NCBI RefSeq assembly: GCF_000264905.1
Contig: NW_006763132.1
Location: forward strand, 410,237-474,236
Reading direction: 5' to 3'
Source: Stereum hirsutum FP-91666 SS1
Lineage: Eukaryota; Basidiomycota; Agaricomycetes; Russulales; Stereaceae
DNA: 64,000 nt
Shown piece by piece: positions 1 through 11,252 of this stretch. A model generated the notes under the pieces. It ran no database searches. It was not told the origin of the DNA and saw only the letters and a program-made list of their open reading frames with translations. Within the stretch, counting starts at the first letter, position 1; the number at the start of each line of letters is the position of its first letter. The position numbers and the translations under genes were made by a program.

Positions 1-1063
1 CGACGCTAACGGACACCGAACTATATCGACCACCTTCGCGTCGACACGCGCTCCTCTGGTAGACACCCCGAGACCGTCGAGGAGCACCATGTTAAAGAAG
101 ACTCGTACAGCGCTAAAAGATGGGCTGGGCGAAGACGAAGGAGGGACGAAGGAGGGCCCAACGAGTGAGGAAGACGAAGATGGTGGTACGAGTCGAAAGG
201 AATTCAAGCCACCGAAGAAAATAATGTGCGCGCTGGCAGGTCCCACGCTGAGCCCCAAACTGCGCCTTCTTCGGGAGCGGATTCCCCCCGGCCGACCTCG
301 GCAGGCCTTCATATGGAATAATTCCAATCAAATGCAAGATTTTACATGCTTCTTCGGGCTCGCAAGCTGATTTAATGCTAATAAGCGTTTATATGTCGTA
401 AATAACTGTAAGTAATCTCCGGCAACCTTTCCCTACCATCTTATCGGTACAATTGATTGCAAGCCTCGGCGGAAATCCGTGATGTTATGGTCTTTTGATT
501 TCCGTCGACAGAACACAAATTACTCTGTCTCCAGTACAAGCGAGTTCTTACTATCAGCATGCTCAAATTTCCACGCTGCTTCCGTTATCGATCCCGCGAA
601 GTCGAACCTCTACCAGTTCAAGTATGTACTTCAATTTATTCTGGTCCAGAGGGCCTATCGTCAGTGTTTCCCCATGGTTTCTCCATCCTTCAAGACTTTC
701 CTCGACTAAATGTTGATTGCGGGTGCTAGCTAAGCACTAGTTTCCCATGTGCATGTATGTTCGGCTCCCAGACAGTACCACGGCTCTCTTCAAGTTAGAC
801 GATGCTGCGTCATGATTCATTATTATCAATCATGGTCCTTCGCAGGCCTTGAACTCGTGATTGCTGTCGACTGGGGGCTACGGCGTACGTGGCCTGAATT
901 AGGTGTAGGTAGGCGAATGTACATATGTGTGGGTTATCGGTCTATCGCTTCTTACCAATAACAGTCGGTGCTCTCACTCTCTTCTCTCTCTCACCACCGT
1001 GACACCGTCCGAGTGTCCAACTCTCGACCACTCCCAAAAGCACCATATCTAACAGTCAAGATC
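1..1063. other. Intergenic, no gene recognised
   Basis: Short open frames occur here (for example 89-370 on plus), but none has family resemblance, plausible splicing or a coding-like composition. The last 100 bp, rich in CT runs (ctctcttctctctctc at about 973-988), probably hold the promoter and 5' UTR of the epimerase gene that starts at 1064. Confidence 0.5.
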
Positions 1064-2589
1064 ATGAAGATAATAATAGCGGGCGCACATGGCTCAGTCG
1101 GTCAACGACTTGTCCACCTCGCTCTCAAATCCCCAGAGTGCCACACCGTCCTCGGACTGGACTTCTCGCCTCATCCTGCGCCCTCACCATATCTGGGTCA
1201 GCCACCGATCAATTATGATGTCGAGGAGGCTAGGAAGGAAGGGAGGTACACGTTCATGCAGATTGATTTGAAGGAGTATGAGGATGTGGTGAGGGTCATG
1301 GAGACGTGGATTGGGAATAGGGTGGGCGAAGGAGTCGATGACGGGGTGGGACTCGCCAATTTGGCCGGGATAAGGAATCCGAGTGATGGAATTGTGAAGA
1401 CACATAATACGTGAGCGCTTTTTCGTTTAGCGGACTGAATTCTTTCGCCAGGATATTGATCGTGGTGCGTGTGTCACTGCAGGAATGTCGTGATTTCGTG
1501 GAATTTGTTGAGGGCTTGTGCCGAGGTAAGTTATCCGGAGAGTCGAAAGTGGTGTTGCGCCTGTCATTCACCTGTTGACTCCTCCTTCTTCACTACCGAC
1601 AACCGCATCTCGTCCGATTCGCCGCTTTTCATGTCTCTTCCAACTCGGCGGGCTCAATAGTAATACTGACTCAAATCATTGAAATATAGCTAGGTATCAA
1701 CCGAATTGCACAAGCCTCGAGCGTTAATGTACTGCGTGGCGTATATAGCGAAACACCCGAGTTCCATTACTTTCCGATTGACGAAGAACATCCGTGTGAA
1801 CCTGACGAGCCCTACGGGCTATCAAAGATGTGTGTTTCTCTTCTCGTTCGGTAATCCTCAGAGCTCGACTTATTCTGCACCCACCTTACCGTCTCCCGCC
1901 CGGGTGTCCAATCATTATCGCTCCTCCTGGTGACCCTTCACAACGCGACACTCATCTTTAAACATATCGGATTCTACGCTGACCATATGTGTCTTGTATG
2001 TCGATGTGTTTTCAGAATCATGGAAACCCAAGCATGCACCCTGACACGACGATATCCACACATCCGAATCGCCTCCCTCCGTCTGCACTGGTCAGTACCT
2101 ACTCGATCCGATTCAATACGGACGAATAAACCGAAAGCAGCGGCCGATTTGTGGGGATGGGTACAGGAGGACGAAGGTGTCAGGGCGTTCTTGTTGGCCC
2201 TTACACTTCCTCTGACAGTCGATGCGTCTTCACCAAGCAACTTCGAGGAGAAAGGGAACGAAAGCGGTGATGAGAGTGTGGGCAGGAATGCGACGGGGAC
2301 GGGATGGAAAGGCCACGAAACATTTTATATCGTTGCCCCGGATTTACAGATGCTGGATACAGCAGAGGGGGTTGTGGACGGGATGCAGTTGAAACAGGAA
2401 TGGTGGCCTGCTGCGAAGGTCAGGGAGGGGTGGTGGGGTGCTGAAGTTGACACGCCAAACAGCAGTGGACGTCATGGTGAAGGAGGGTGGGTAGGAGAGG
2501 CGGTGAGGAGGGTCGAGCCGAGGAGGAGAGGGTTTTATGATTGTAAGAAGGCGGAGAGGATGTTGGGATGGGTGCATGCCGCGAATTAG
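1064..2589 (+). CDS. NAD-dependent epimerase/dehydratase family protein, copy 1 (extended SDR)
   Basis: Four exons: 1064-1410, 1483-1525, 1690-1829 and 2016-2589, with GT-AG borders and a continuous frame of 367 codons. The start is chosen at 1064 because the protein then opens directly with a Rossmann strand and the glycine motif GAHGSVGQ. The SDR catalytic YxxxK appears as PYGLSK in exon 3, just after a PIDEEHPCEPDEP stretch. The C-terminal half carries RIASLRLH and a closing RRGFYDCKKAERMLGW, typical of sugar-nucleotide epimerase-like SDRs in which a last helix closes the substrate pocket. Family knowledge suggests NAD(P)-dependent oxidoreduction or epimerisation of a sugar or related substrate in the cytosol; the substrate cannot be told. 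A close paralogue follows at 3057 on the same strand. Confidence 0.88.
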
Positions 2590-3056
2590 TAGACTCGCAG
2601 TCGAGTGGGGACGGTGAGGTGTGAGATATCGACTTCGGAGCTTCAAAGACGATACACAGATGATCAGGAGGTGGCATAGCGGTCCGAGCGATCCTTGAGC
2701 TCGAATGCTTCTAAATGCGCGAGAGGCTTCGTGGTGAGCAAGTGGACTCAGAAGAGCTCAGAAGGTACCGTACTGCAATTGATTGTCAATTGATTGCAGC
2801 AATCAGACGAATCACCGGGACTTTGACTCGGAAGTAACGAAGTTCTATTCCCAACGCCAATCTTGCGGTAGGTGGACAGATATTGGAAAATTCGTGCATT
2901 CTCGGTACAATGATACAATACCTCTCAGCCCCTGCTTCTCGAACTATCTCGTGTCTTACTTCTACCCTCCCATCATCTTTCATCCCCGTCATCCCCTTCT
3001 CACCGACAGCACCGTATCATTTGCTTGTTGCTCTTACTGCAGCGTACATACATACA
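2590..3056. other. Spacer between the epimerase paralogues
   Basis: 467 bp. No gene seen. It must hold the terminator of copy 1 and the promoter of copy 2. A small inverted motif, caattgattgtcaattgatt, lies at about 2776-2795. No clear TATA box. Confidence 0.4.
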
Positions 3057-4967
3057 ATGAAGATAATCGTCGCCGGCGCCCACGGCTCGATCGGCCAACG
3101 ACTCGTCCGCCTCGCTCTTCTATCCCCGGACCACCATAGCGTCCTCGGTCTCGATTCTGCACCTCATCCTTTACCTTCGATTTATCGGCATCTGATTCCG
3201 CCTGACACTCCAGATGATGTTGATGTTGACCTTGAAAAGGAGAAGAAAGATGGCAGGTATGTGTTTGAGAGAGTGGATCTGAGGGAGTACGAGGAAATCG
3301 AGAGGGTTTTGAGAGTATGGTTGGGAATGAGCGACAAGGTGGGCGAGGAAGATTTGGATCCGGATAAACGCGGGAAGGGGGAGGATGAGGTTGGGTTGGC
3401 GAATTTGGCTGGGATAAGTCATATGGGAGATGGAGTTGCTCGCACTCATAATATGTATGTCTCAATCCTTCGACCAAGAACCCATTTGATCTGAAAAGCT
3501 CGGACTGTATTGGTGCTAATATCGCTCTGTTCATTGCGTCTCCGCAGGAATGTGATCATCTCGTGGAATTTATTGAGGGTTTGTGCTGAGGTGCGTGGAT
3601 TTTTGTGTCGCGATCTCGGTCTCATGGCAGTTCAAGTGGAGAGAGTGTAATGGTCATATTATGGCAGAGAAATAGGACGATGCCGTCGTCAAACAGAGCT
3701 TTGACACAGGTTTATGCATTCGGGATCAACGATCTCCAACCAACTGGGCCACATTCCAGCCCCTGACGCCACTCTGTGTGGCGCCCTTCTGTCTTAAGCT
3801 CTCTGCCCACCCAAACCAGACCCATACTGTCACAGACCTTCCGTACGATACGGTTCAAATTTCTGAACGACCACGCTCTCCACAATGCACTAATCTCTCG
3901 CTCTACCTGCTTTCTTCCTTCGTTCTCGCATTCCCCTCCTCTTCCTCTCCTTCCGTCTCCGTTTTCCTCCTCCGTCTTCCGGATTCCCTCCATTTTAACA
4001 GTTAGGGATAACGCGAATCGCACAAGCTTCAAGTATCAATATTCTCCGCGGAATTTTTGGCAAGACTCACGACTTTCAATACCTCCCTATCGATGAAAAC
4101 CATCCATGTGAGCCTGATGAGCCTTATGGACTGTCTAAGATGTACGTCCATCTATTCATGCTTACTTCTTGCACGTATAGGTCTTCTCGATCCTTCCGAA
4201 ACTCTTGCTCTTTCCCAAACTTCTTCTCGTCTCAACCTTACCTCCTTGTTCTACGTCACTGCACGAATAATCTCTCTCACTTTCCTCGGAATCTTTCCCC
4301 CGATCGACTCGAAGTGTGCTCAAAGCATGAATTGACTTCCTCCTTGCTATTCACTGTTCGTATCGATGTGATTTGGTCCAACAACTTCGACAGAATAATG
4401 GAAATGCAAGCCGACACACTCATCCGTCGATACCCTCACCTCCGAATCGCCTCCCTCCGTCTCCACCGTTCCGTCCCGCTCCGCTTGATTGCACGTCGTG
4501 CCTTTGAAGTCCCCGATCTTAAGGAAACCGACCAGGAGGCTGGAGGCGTACGAATAGATGAAGCGACGGCTGCGAAGGATCTATGGGGATGGGTGCAGGA
4601 AGATGAAGGCGCTAGAGCATTTTTGTTGGCTATGACTTTACCTCTCAGTGTCCGAGCGACTGGTGGGGGTGGTGAAGAGGCTGCCTCAACTCTAAAAGGG
4701 ACGGGATGGACAGGCCACGAAGCATTTTATATCGCCGCTCCTGATCTGAACGTCGCTGATACGGATCTTCCACAAGGCGAGAGTGTCGACGGAATGTCGC
4801 TGAAAGAGACGTGGTGGCCAGGGGCGAGAGTCAGAGAAGGGTGGTGGGATTGCACGGGGGACATCGTACAAGGAGAGGCTGCGAGGAGTATCGTGCCGCG
4901 GAGAAGAGGTTTCTACGACTGTACCAAGGCGGAGCGGATGTTAGGCTGGATTCATGAGGCGTACTAA
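3057..4967 (+). CDS. NAD-dependent epimerase/dehydratase family protein, copy 2 (extended SDR)
   Basis: Exons 3057-3454, 3548-3590, 4002-4141 and 4394-4967 give 384 codons. Exons 2, 3 and 4 are exactly the same length as those of copy 1 (43, 140 and 574 nt), and the introns sit at the same codon positions. This proves a tandem duplication with the gene structure kept. The glycine motif is GAHGSIGQ, the catalytic YxxxK is again PYGLSK, and the C-terminus is RRGFYDCTKAERMLGW. Intron 2 (3591-4001) is longer than in copy 1. Exon 1 carries an acidic/basic insertion (residues about 100-115) absent from copy 1. Both copies keep all landmarks, so both may be active. Substrate unknown. Confidence 0.88.
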
Positions 4968-5281
4968 CTCAATAATGTGATATATATATGTGTGTGTACG
5001 CGTATCAAAAGTTGTCGTCATTGAATAGCACTTCAATGCTCTGCGACTGGCATGGAATTATGACCAGTTCAGGTAGGGGAACTCGGTTTCGGAATGGTGT
5101 CCGGAGACGAGGCCTGATCAATGATGAATATTAGTGAGTATCTTCGCGTGGAGAGTTAAAAAAAAAAGACGGTCAAGGAGAGGCCTCCGAACTTCGAGTT
5201 GATGGGGGATAAGTTCACCGTTTGAGATAAGATAAGATCGTGCCCACCCCGTCCGGCATTTCGCGGGGGTGCACGCCACCC
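4968..5281. other. Intergenic, upstream of small Gly/Ser/Tyr-rich gene
   Basis: Holds a (TA)/(TG) simple stretch at about 4979-5000 and an A8 run near 5160. Nothing coding is recognised. Confidence 0.4.
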
Positions 5282-5287
5282 TATAAA
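5282..5287 (+). promoter_or_regulatory. TATA box of the small Gly/Ser/Tyr-rich protein gene
   Basis: TATAAA lies 96 bp upstream of the ATG at 5383 and is followed by a CT-rich stretch with several TCT/CTC motifs, the usual arrangement around fungal transcription starts. This predicts a strongly expressed, regulated gene with a 5' UTR of about 60-70 nt. Confidence 0.65.
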
Positions 5288-5382
5288 TGTGCGCCCTCTT
5301 TTATTCTCTCCCCTTTCAACTCTCTTCTGACCCTCTACCTGTCCCTCCACCTCGCACCGTCCGACACCACGATAACACCGCC

Positions 5383-5894
5383 ATGTCAGGGAAATCCAAC
5401 AGCAACTCTTCGAACTCTGGCTACAGCTACACCGGCTCTGGTACCAATGACCAGGTACGTATGTCGCCCCTATTTATGCTCTGATGGCCTTTGTTCTCGT
5501 CAACATCAATACCGGAATGGCCAGATCTTCAGATACCTGGACCTCAAAGTCATACTCATTTTTTTCATTGCGAATGACTGACTTGGGACGTATGGCACGC
5601 TTGCGGTCCTCATGACAGGGTAACCACTACTGCTCTCGCGATTACGGAAACGATTCGAACAGTTACCACTACTCCAACACGTACGTCGTTCAGAGCCTTT
5701 CCCTATGCACTCTCGCCCCGTTATCGCTTTATATCTGCACTTCTAACTTAGTGATATGTGTTGGCCCGTGCAGTGATGGATCCTACTACTACTCCAACCC
5801 GAACGGGTCTACCTACTACAACAGCGGGAGCGGCTACTCGAACTATACCTCTCCCAGTGGACAGTCCCACCAGTCTTCGGGAGGAAAGAAGTAA
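5383..5894 (+). CDS. Small Gly/Ser/Tyr/Asn-rich protein, 84 residues
   Basis: Three exons: 5383-5454, 5619-5680 and 5774-5894. Each boundary is GT-AG and the frame is continuous (255 nt). The protein is low complexity. It starts MSGKSNSNSSNSGYSYTGSG, has repeated SYYYSNPNGSTYY and SGYSNYTSPSGQ units, and ends in GGKK. There is no signal peptide or membrane segment. Composition (Tyr, Ser, Gly, Asn) resembles prion-like or condensate-forming low-complexity proteins. I have the impression that similar short proteins occur widely in Agaricomycetes without known function, but that is recollection. The TATA box at 5282 and three clean splice junctions make it a convincing real gene. Confidence 0.8.
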
Positions 5895-6627
5895 ATTTCT
5901 TAATCACACGCGCTAAGGGTTGAGAGAAAGGGAATAACAAGGTATGCACTGACAGAGTTGTCGTCCCATATATGCTGATGACGATCTTTTCAGGATTGAA
6001 TACCGAAGCTCTGAAGAATTGCTCCCTCTTGTGTACTATGACTGTTTTACGGAGATGTTGCAAATATACTATGCATTTGCTTCGTTCTCTCTTCAGGTCA
6101 CGGGCACTTTTTATGCAGACCTGTATTTGCATGACGCCGCTCGCGCACCGCCGCCACAATTTCTACCTCGGCTGATAACGGGTGGGTATTTTGTGAGTCC
6201 CACGAATCTGTCCCGGTACAAGTAATCGTCACGGCTCGCAATAATGTCGATCATCAGCTTCTTGCTAGTCCATCGACTTGACTCCTTTCCGCAGAACTTG
6301 ATTTCGTATTGGGCATAACCCTCAACGACAGTCTGCCCGGATATCTAAATCTTCTGAGGTACAAGCATCGACTATCTACAGACTTGCTTTTCGTATCAGA
6401 CACAGCACGCAGCCCTGTCATCATCACTTTTGTGGGACCCTGTGCTCATCTCTCACCGTGCTAGTTCTATCGGACTTCCACGCATTCGTGTCCAATTGAA
6501 AATATATCATCTCTTTCACCCCGCCTACAACATATATCGGCCCAAGAATATTCTAGTCGAATCGTAGTCACATCCAATTCAAGGATACATTACTTCCAAG
6601 TAGCTTCAGAGTAAAACTGTCAACATA
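5895..6627. other. Intergenic, 3' sides of two convergent genes
   Basis: 733 bp between the small plus-strand gene and the GH81 gene on minus. Short open frames at 5972-6225 show no resemblance to a family and are probably 3' UTR sequence. Confidence 0.4.
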
Positions 6628-9600
6628 TCACTCTGCAAACTGATGAAGTCGAAACCCTTCAGCGTCTACCGCCGTCTTTCCATCGTTAACTAAACTGCCA
6701 TCCTGTGCCACCCTCACGTATCTGCCATTGGACCTTGCCCTGATTGTATATACCGACTGTCCCACTGGAACTACCTCCCCACCTTGTTCCTCGACCTTCC
6801 TCCGTATCGTGAAATATTCCCAAGCCAGAGCAGCGTGACGAGCGGCTGCTAGGGGAGATGACCCTGAAATATCCGCGGTGACGTACTGCTGTGTGGCTAA
6901 AAGCTTGAGAGTCCCGCCTTGTGCCACTGTGGAACCTTCAGACGTCGGATCCTGGTCATTACTGAGTTCGAAGACGGCGGCGTCCGAGTTAGAAGAGGCG
7001 GATGCGGTGAGAGTCGGGGAAGATGGGGAGCATGCAATGAACCATGATGTTCCTGTAGCTTGCAGGATGAATCGCCCCTCGGGATTACGAGCCAGGAGTG
7101 CAGGATGGGGTGTCAGCAAGCGAAATACGGTTGCCCCAGCTTCCGTCATGGCATCGTTGACCAGAGAACCATCCGGCCGCATAGAAACATGCTTGCCGTT
7201 TGATCCTGCCCGAATTGTGAATAGCCCATCGCCACCGTCCTTGGGGCTGACGATAAACATTTCCCAGGCCAGCGCCGTGGACCGAGAAGCCGAGAGAGGG
7301 ACAGAACCAGATATATCGGCGGTGACCAGCAATCTGGTGGAAGAAGCGGTTATAGTGCCTGCATTGAAAACGTAGACTTCGGCATCGGCTTGCGAGGTCG
7401 ACAATGCTTGGAGATTGTGCTCGGCGGTGGGGACGATATATCGGTCCGTGGAAGCCTCCTGAATAACAAACCTGCCTTCAGGATTCGACTTCGTCAAAGC
7501 TGAAAGCCTCTCCTCCTCGCTAATCCCAGCAGATTGTGTCGCATAGTCGTGCCGCGGCTTTGGGGGACTCCATGAAGAAGGTGGATGAATAAATCGGAAG
7601 GAAGCGCTGGATGCAGCTGAATCTGCGTTGTTGACCAGCCGTCCATCTGCGCCAACCGTGATAAACTTCCTATTCGACCCTGCTTTCATCCAATACTCAT
7701 CTCTTTTCCCTTCTTTGGGACGGATCATGAACATCTCCCAAGCCAGCGCCACCCCTCGACTCGCAGCGAGCGTTGCCGAACCTGATTGATCGGCCGTCAC
7801 GAACATCCCACTCGATAGACCCTTCATTGTCCCCGAGTTGGGAGCAAACGCAAACTCGAACACCTCCGCCTCTTCTTGTGTCTCCACCGACACAATAAGA
7901 TCGGAAGCACTGGGTGACGAAGTCACGTATCGGCCCGTGGTACATGATTGGACCATGAAATTCCCGGTAGGGTTTGCGCCAGCGGAGTAGAATATGGGTC
8001 TGCGGGAAGGATTGGGCCGAGTGGAGATGAAATAGAGTTGGTTAGTGTACGTGTTGCCGGTTCCCCAAGCCATGAGGAGGGAGGAGAGTTCGGCGGCTTT
8101 GTGAGGATTGTATTGGGAGTAGGCGCAGTATATGAGGGATTTCCAGTCGTCACTGATGGCTGGGTCGTGAAGCTCTCCGGACGTATAGGCGAGGACGTTG
8201 CGTGCCCACGCGGGGTCGTACATGTACTCATTCACGGGGATGACCTGTAGGTGAGATCAGTGCATGCAATATTATTTGATCAGAAATACGGACCGGAAGG
8301 ATCTGTATGGCGGCGATTTGAACTTTCTGGTCTCCCCAGAACCTGAAAACTGTGCTATAGCTTCTGATAAGAAACGACAGAGTAAATTACTTACAACCAC
8401 GCTCCAGCTTGCCAGTCCTGTACATTACCTGGTCACAAACGGGTAAGCATCATCGCCAACTGATCGGCTACTGCACATACCAATAGTGACGAGACTCCTA
8501 ACTTCCGGCTCAGGATACGGTTGATCACGGGCTTCTCCATCGCTCTCCGGGTAGAGGTGCCAGTACACCTTCGCCGCATGTTGTTCCATTGCGATGAGGA
8601 GTCGACAATACTCGACGATGTCTTTGTGCCCAGTGATCTCCGCCCAGAGCATAGCGCCGTAGTAACCATTCACGGCTTCGCCGATGGACTCCTGGTCACG
8701 CGAACCTGCTCCGTTTCCTATGCCAGATGCTATTCGCACTAATTAGCTCTATGCGCGAGCTGAATGCGTTCCATGAGACTGTACGTACCCCAAGAGTGGC
8801 CCGCAAAAATGTCCAAATGTCGTGTGAATGTAAAGTACGGGTCTTCAGAGATGCTGGGATTGACGACGTCTCGAAGAAACCAGTCGATGTGCGACTTGTA
8901 TTCCGACATCCATTGTGAATCGTACCTGCGAGGTTCATGAGATTCAGGGCTTGCGACAAAACGGAGCCCCGTAATATATACCTAGCGATCGTCGCAGCGC
9001 CTTCGAAGAGGTATCCATAGTGGAAACTAGCAGAACATGGCTTGAATAGGCATCCACTTCACGGAAAATCTGGTACCCACTGGTGGTCGTTGTAATATCC
9101 GTTACCAAAATCCACCCAGAAGTTGTTATACCCACTCTTGTTAATAATGCCTCCCCAAGCTGTCTCGTATGCAGCTTGGATAGGCGAAGAACTGTCGAAC
9201 TAAAATTCACGGCACCGATAGGTATACCGACCAGCATCAAAATACCGATATCCCTGCGAAACTTACCCAGTGCTTGTAACTCGCCTTGAGATATTCGACC
9301 ACATAGGGTATGAGATCATGGCGGCCCACATGCTCTGCAATCAACCTTCAGAGACAGAGAACAATTAGAATCAAGATAAAACACTCCTCCAGATGAAGGA
9401 AGAAAGGATATCAAAGTTGTCACTGACGCGAGTCGCGCCTTCGCGGCGATTGCTCCTCCCCAAAAGTAAAAGTCTCCCGGTACAGGCGCGTTCGCAGCCT
9501 CTAGCTGACCTATCTCGTACTCCAATCCTTGAATAATGGCAGGAATGCATGACTCATCTGGCAGACGTGGAGCGTTCCAAGAAATATTAGGTAGGTCGTA

Positions 9601-10856
9601 ATTGAGATCCCAGACGTTGCCAAGAGCGGGATACATGTATCCCTTCGTCGTGAGATAACTGAGTGCATGGACCGGAGGGAACGTCGGAGTTTGCATCTTC
9701 ATTCTGTGGGTGCACGGCAAAGCCAAATCTCGCTGAGTACGAGGTCAAAATCATCACGACGAACAGCGCGTACCGGTGATGTGGCCAAGTCATCATCAAC
9801 AGTTCGGCTGGATTCCCCACTACCGACCAAGTGAAACGAAGGATGGCGGTGGAATCCGTCGACGAATATAAAAAACCTGTGTCGACGGATTTGGGATATG
9901 TACCGGCATAGTCGTTTAGGATGCGTTCGTGCGCCGGATCACTGAGCTTGACCATGCGAATGACACCGGTGAACGGAGATGAAGCCACAACCTTGTCCTG
10001 GGATGCCGAAAGAGACATGGGACCGGATAATGAGTATATGATATAGGTGCCGATGCGCGTTGTTACTTTGAACTTCGTTCCGAGGGTGCCTTCTGAGGTT
10101 GTATGGTGAGGACGAGTGATACGAGACAACTTGGCCGTGATCCCACCTTTGGCTGGTGGTTTGTCATTGAAGGAGACGATTGGACCTTGTTCGGAGATGA
10201 ATACGGGGGTCGCATTGTCATAAACGAAGGTAAGATATGGCGAGCCCGGCACCAGATAGCTCGTCAATGTCTTCAACCCAGTGAAGTATTGGAGGGCCAC
10301 GGATTGTGTATCCTATGGTGAGGAGTAAAATACGAAGGAATATTGAATATCCAGCAGGCACCTACCCAGCAGATGGCCTTATGGTCGCGCGATTTCTTAG
10401 AATGCTCTATAAAACTAGCACACCAATCACTCTGGGTCAATTGCTTGATCGATGTGCCGTCGAACTGGCGAGTAGTGGATATGCCGTATTTAATTCCATG
10501 TGGCACCAAGCAAGTCTCGTATGGGAAAGGACCTGCACAAATACTATCTCTATTTCAAACAAGAGAAAACGCATATCAAGGACATATACGTACGCATCGC
10601 CTTCTCCTGCAGCGTAGCCGACCCACCATGTACAGGTCGGGAAGGGTGGACTATGACCTTGAAAGAAAGTATTAGGAGGTTGGTCGTTGGCAATGGCTTT
10701 TCCAGCGAGTTCAGGCCTGTTGGTCCCAATTGGATGAGATTTTAAAGCAGTATACACCATGAGAAAAAGACTCTTGGGGATCTCGATTGCTGCCACAGAG
10801 GGTTCTTTCGACGCCGGGTGATGCGGCTGGTGGATACCATGCAAGAGCGACCCCAC
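6628..10856 (-). CDS. GH81 endo-1,3-beta-glucanase with C-terminal fascin-like repeats
   Basis: Multi-exon gene read from about 10,856 down to the stop at 6628; the exact first exon is uncertain. The N-terminal beta-sandwich shows KYGISTTRQFDGTSIKQ and a PYLTFVYDNATPVF segment. The catalytic (alpha/alpha)6 part has FAGHSWG and, after a short intron, RDQESIGEAVNGYYG, which keeps both glutamates of the GH81 signature. Further on come NLAGTI-like and DPAWARNVLAY segments. The large last exon (6628-8235) adds about 380 residues in three repeated blocks, each with NPEGRF or a similar opening, ALAWEMF/ALAWEYF, and a GSNGKHV- or RSNGRYV-type end. This is the pattern of fascin-like beta-trefoil repeats. 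GH81 enzymes cut beta-1,3-glucan in fungal walls, so roles in hyphal wall remodelling, autolysis or attack on other fungi are plausible. The tail probably binds glucan or another polymer; this is inference. I could not define a signal peptide. Confidence 0.88.
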
Positions 10857-10891
10857 AGTTGCTCCGCGGTCGGCCCTTCAAACTGACGGCA

Positions 10892-11040
10892 TAAGACAGA
10901 TGTCGTCAGGAACCAGCAAGGCTTACATAAAATTATCCTGGCTCGCGATTGGCTGCAGAGGCTTCGAGAGGTTTCTGAGCCAATCACAAGCTAGAAACAT
11001 TTTATGTAAGCCTTGCTGGTTCTTAACGACATCTGTCTTA
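10892..11040. repeat. 149-bp foldback (MITE-like) element
   Basis: Two 42-bp arms, 10892-10933 and 10999-11040, are inverted copies differing at two positions. Both begin TAAGACAGATGTCGT and run to CTTACATAAAAT. Inside, a second weaker inverted pair (GATTGGCT / AGCCAATC) extends the hairpin. The outermost TA on both sides could be the TA target duplication of a Tc1/mariner-type MITE. It lies between the divergent GH81 and TAP-like genes. Confidence 0.75.
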
Positions 11041-11252
11041 CTCCGGGGACCATTGACACCCTGGTGGGTTTCAACCTGTTCCAACCTTCTGAACTTGTTC
11101 TGAACTGCCGATTGCTGTGCGCTATCCTCGCCGCTCGGTCTCAGCTTCGATCGTAGGTCTTCAGGATGTGTGCCGACGTGAAGAGTGCACACAGCTTTTC
11201 GAATGTATCAACGCACAAGTGTAAATCCCACTCTTCTGCCGTGAAGACAGTA

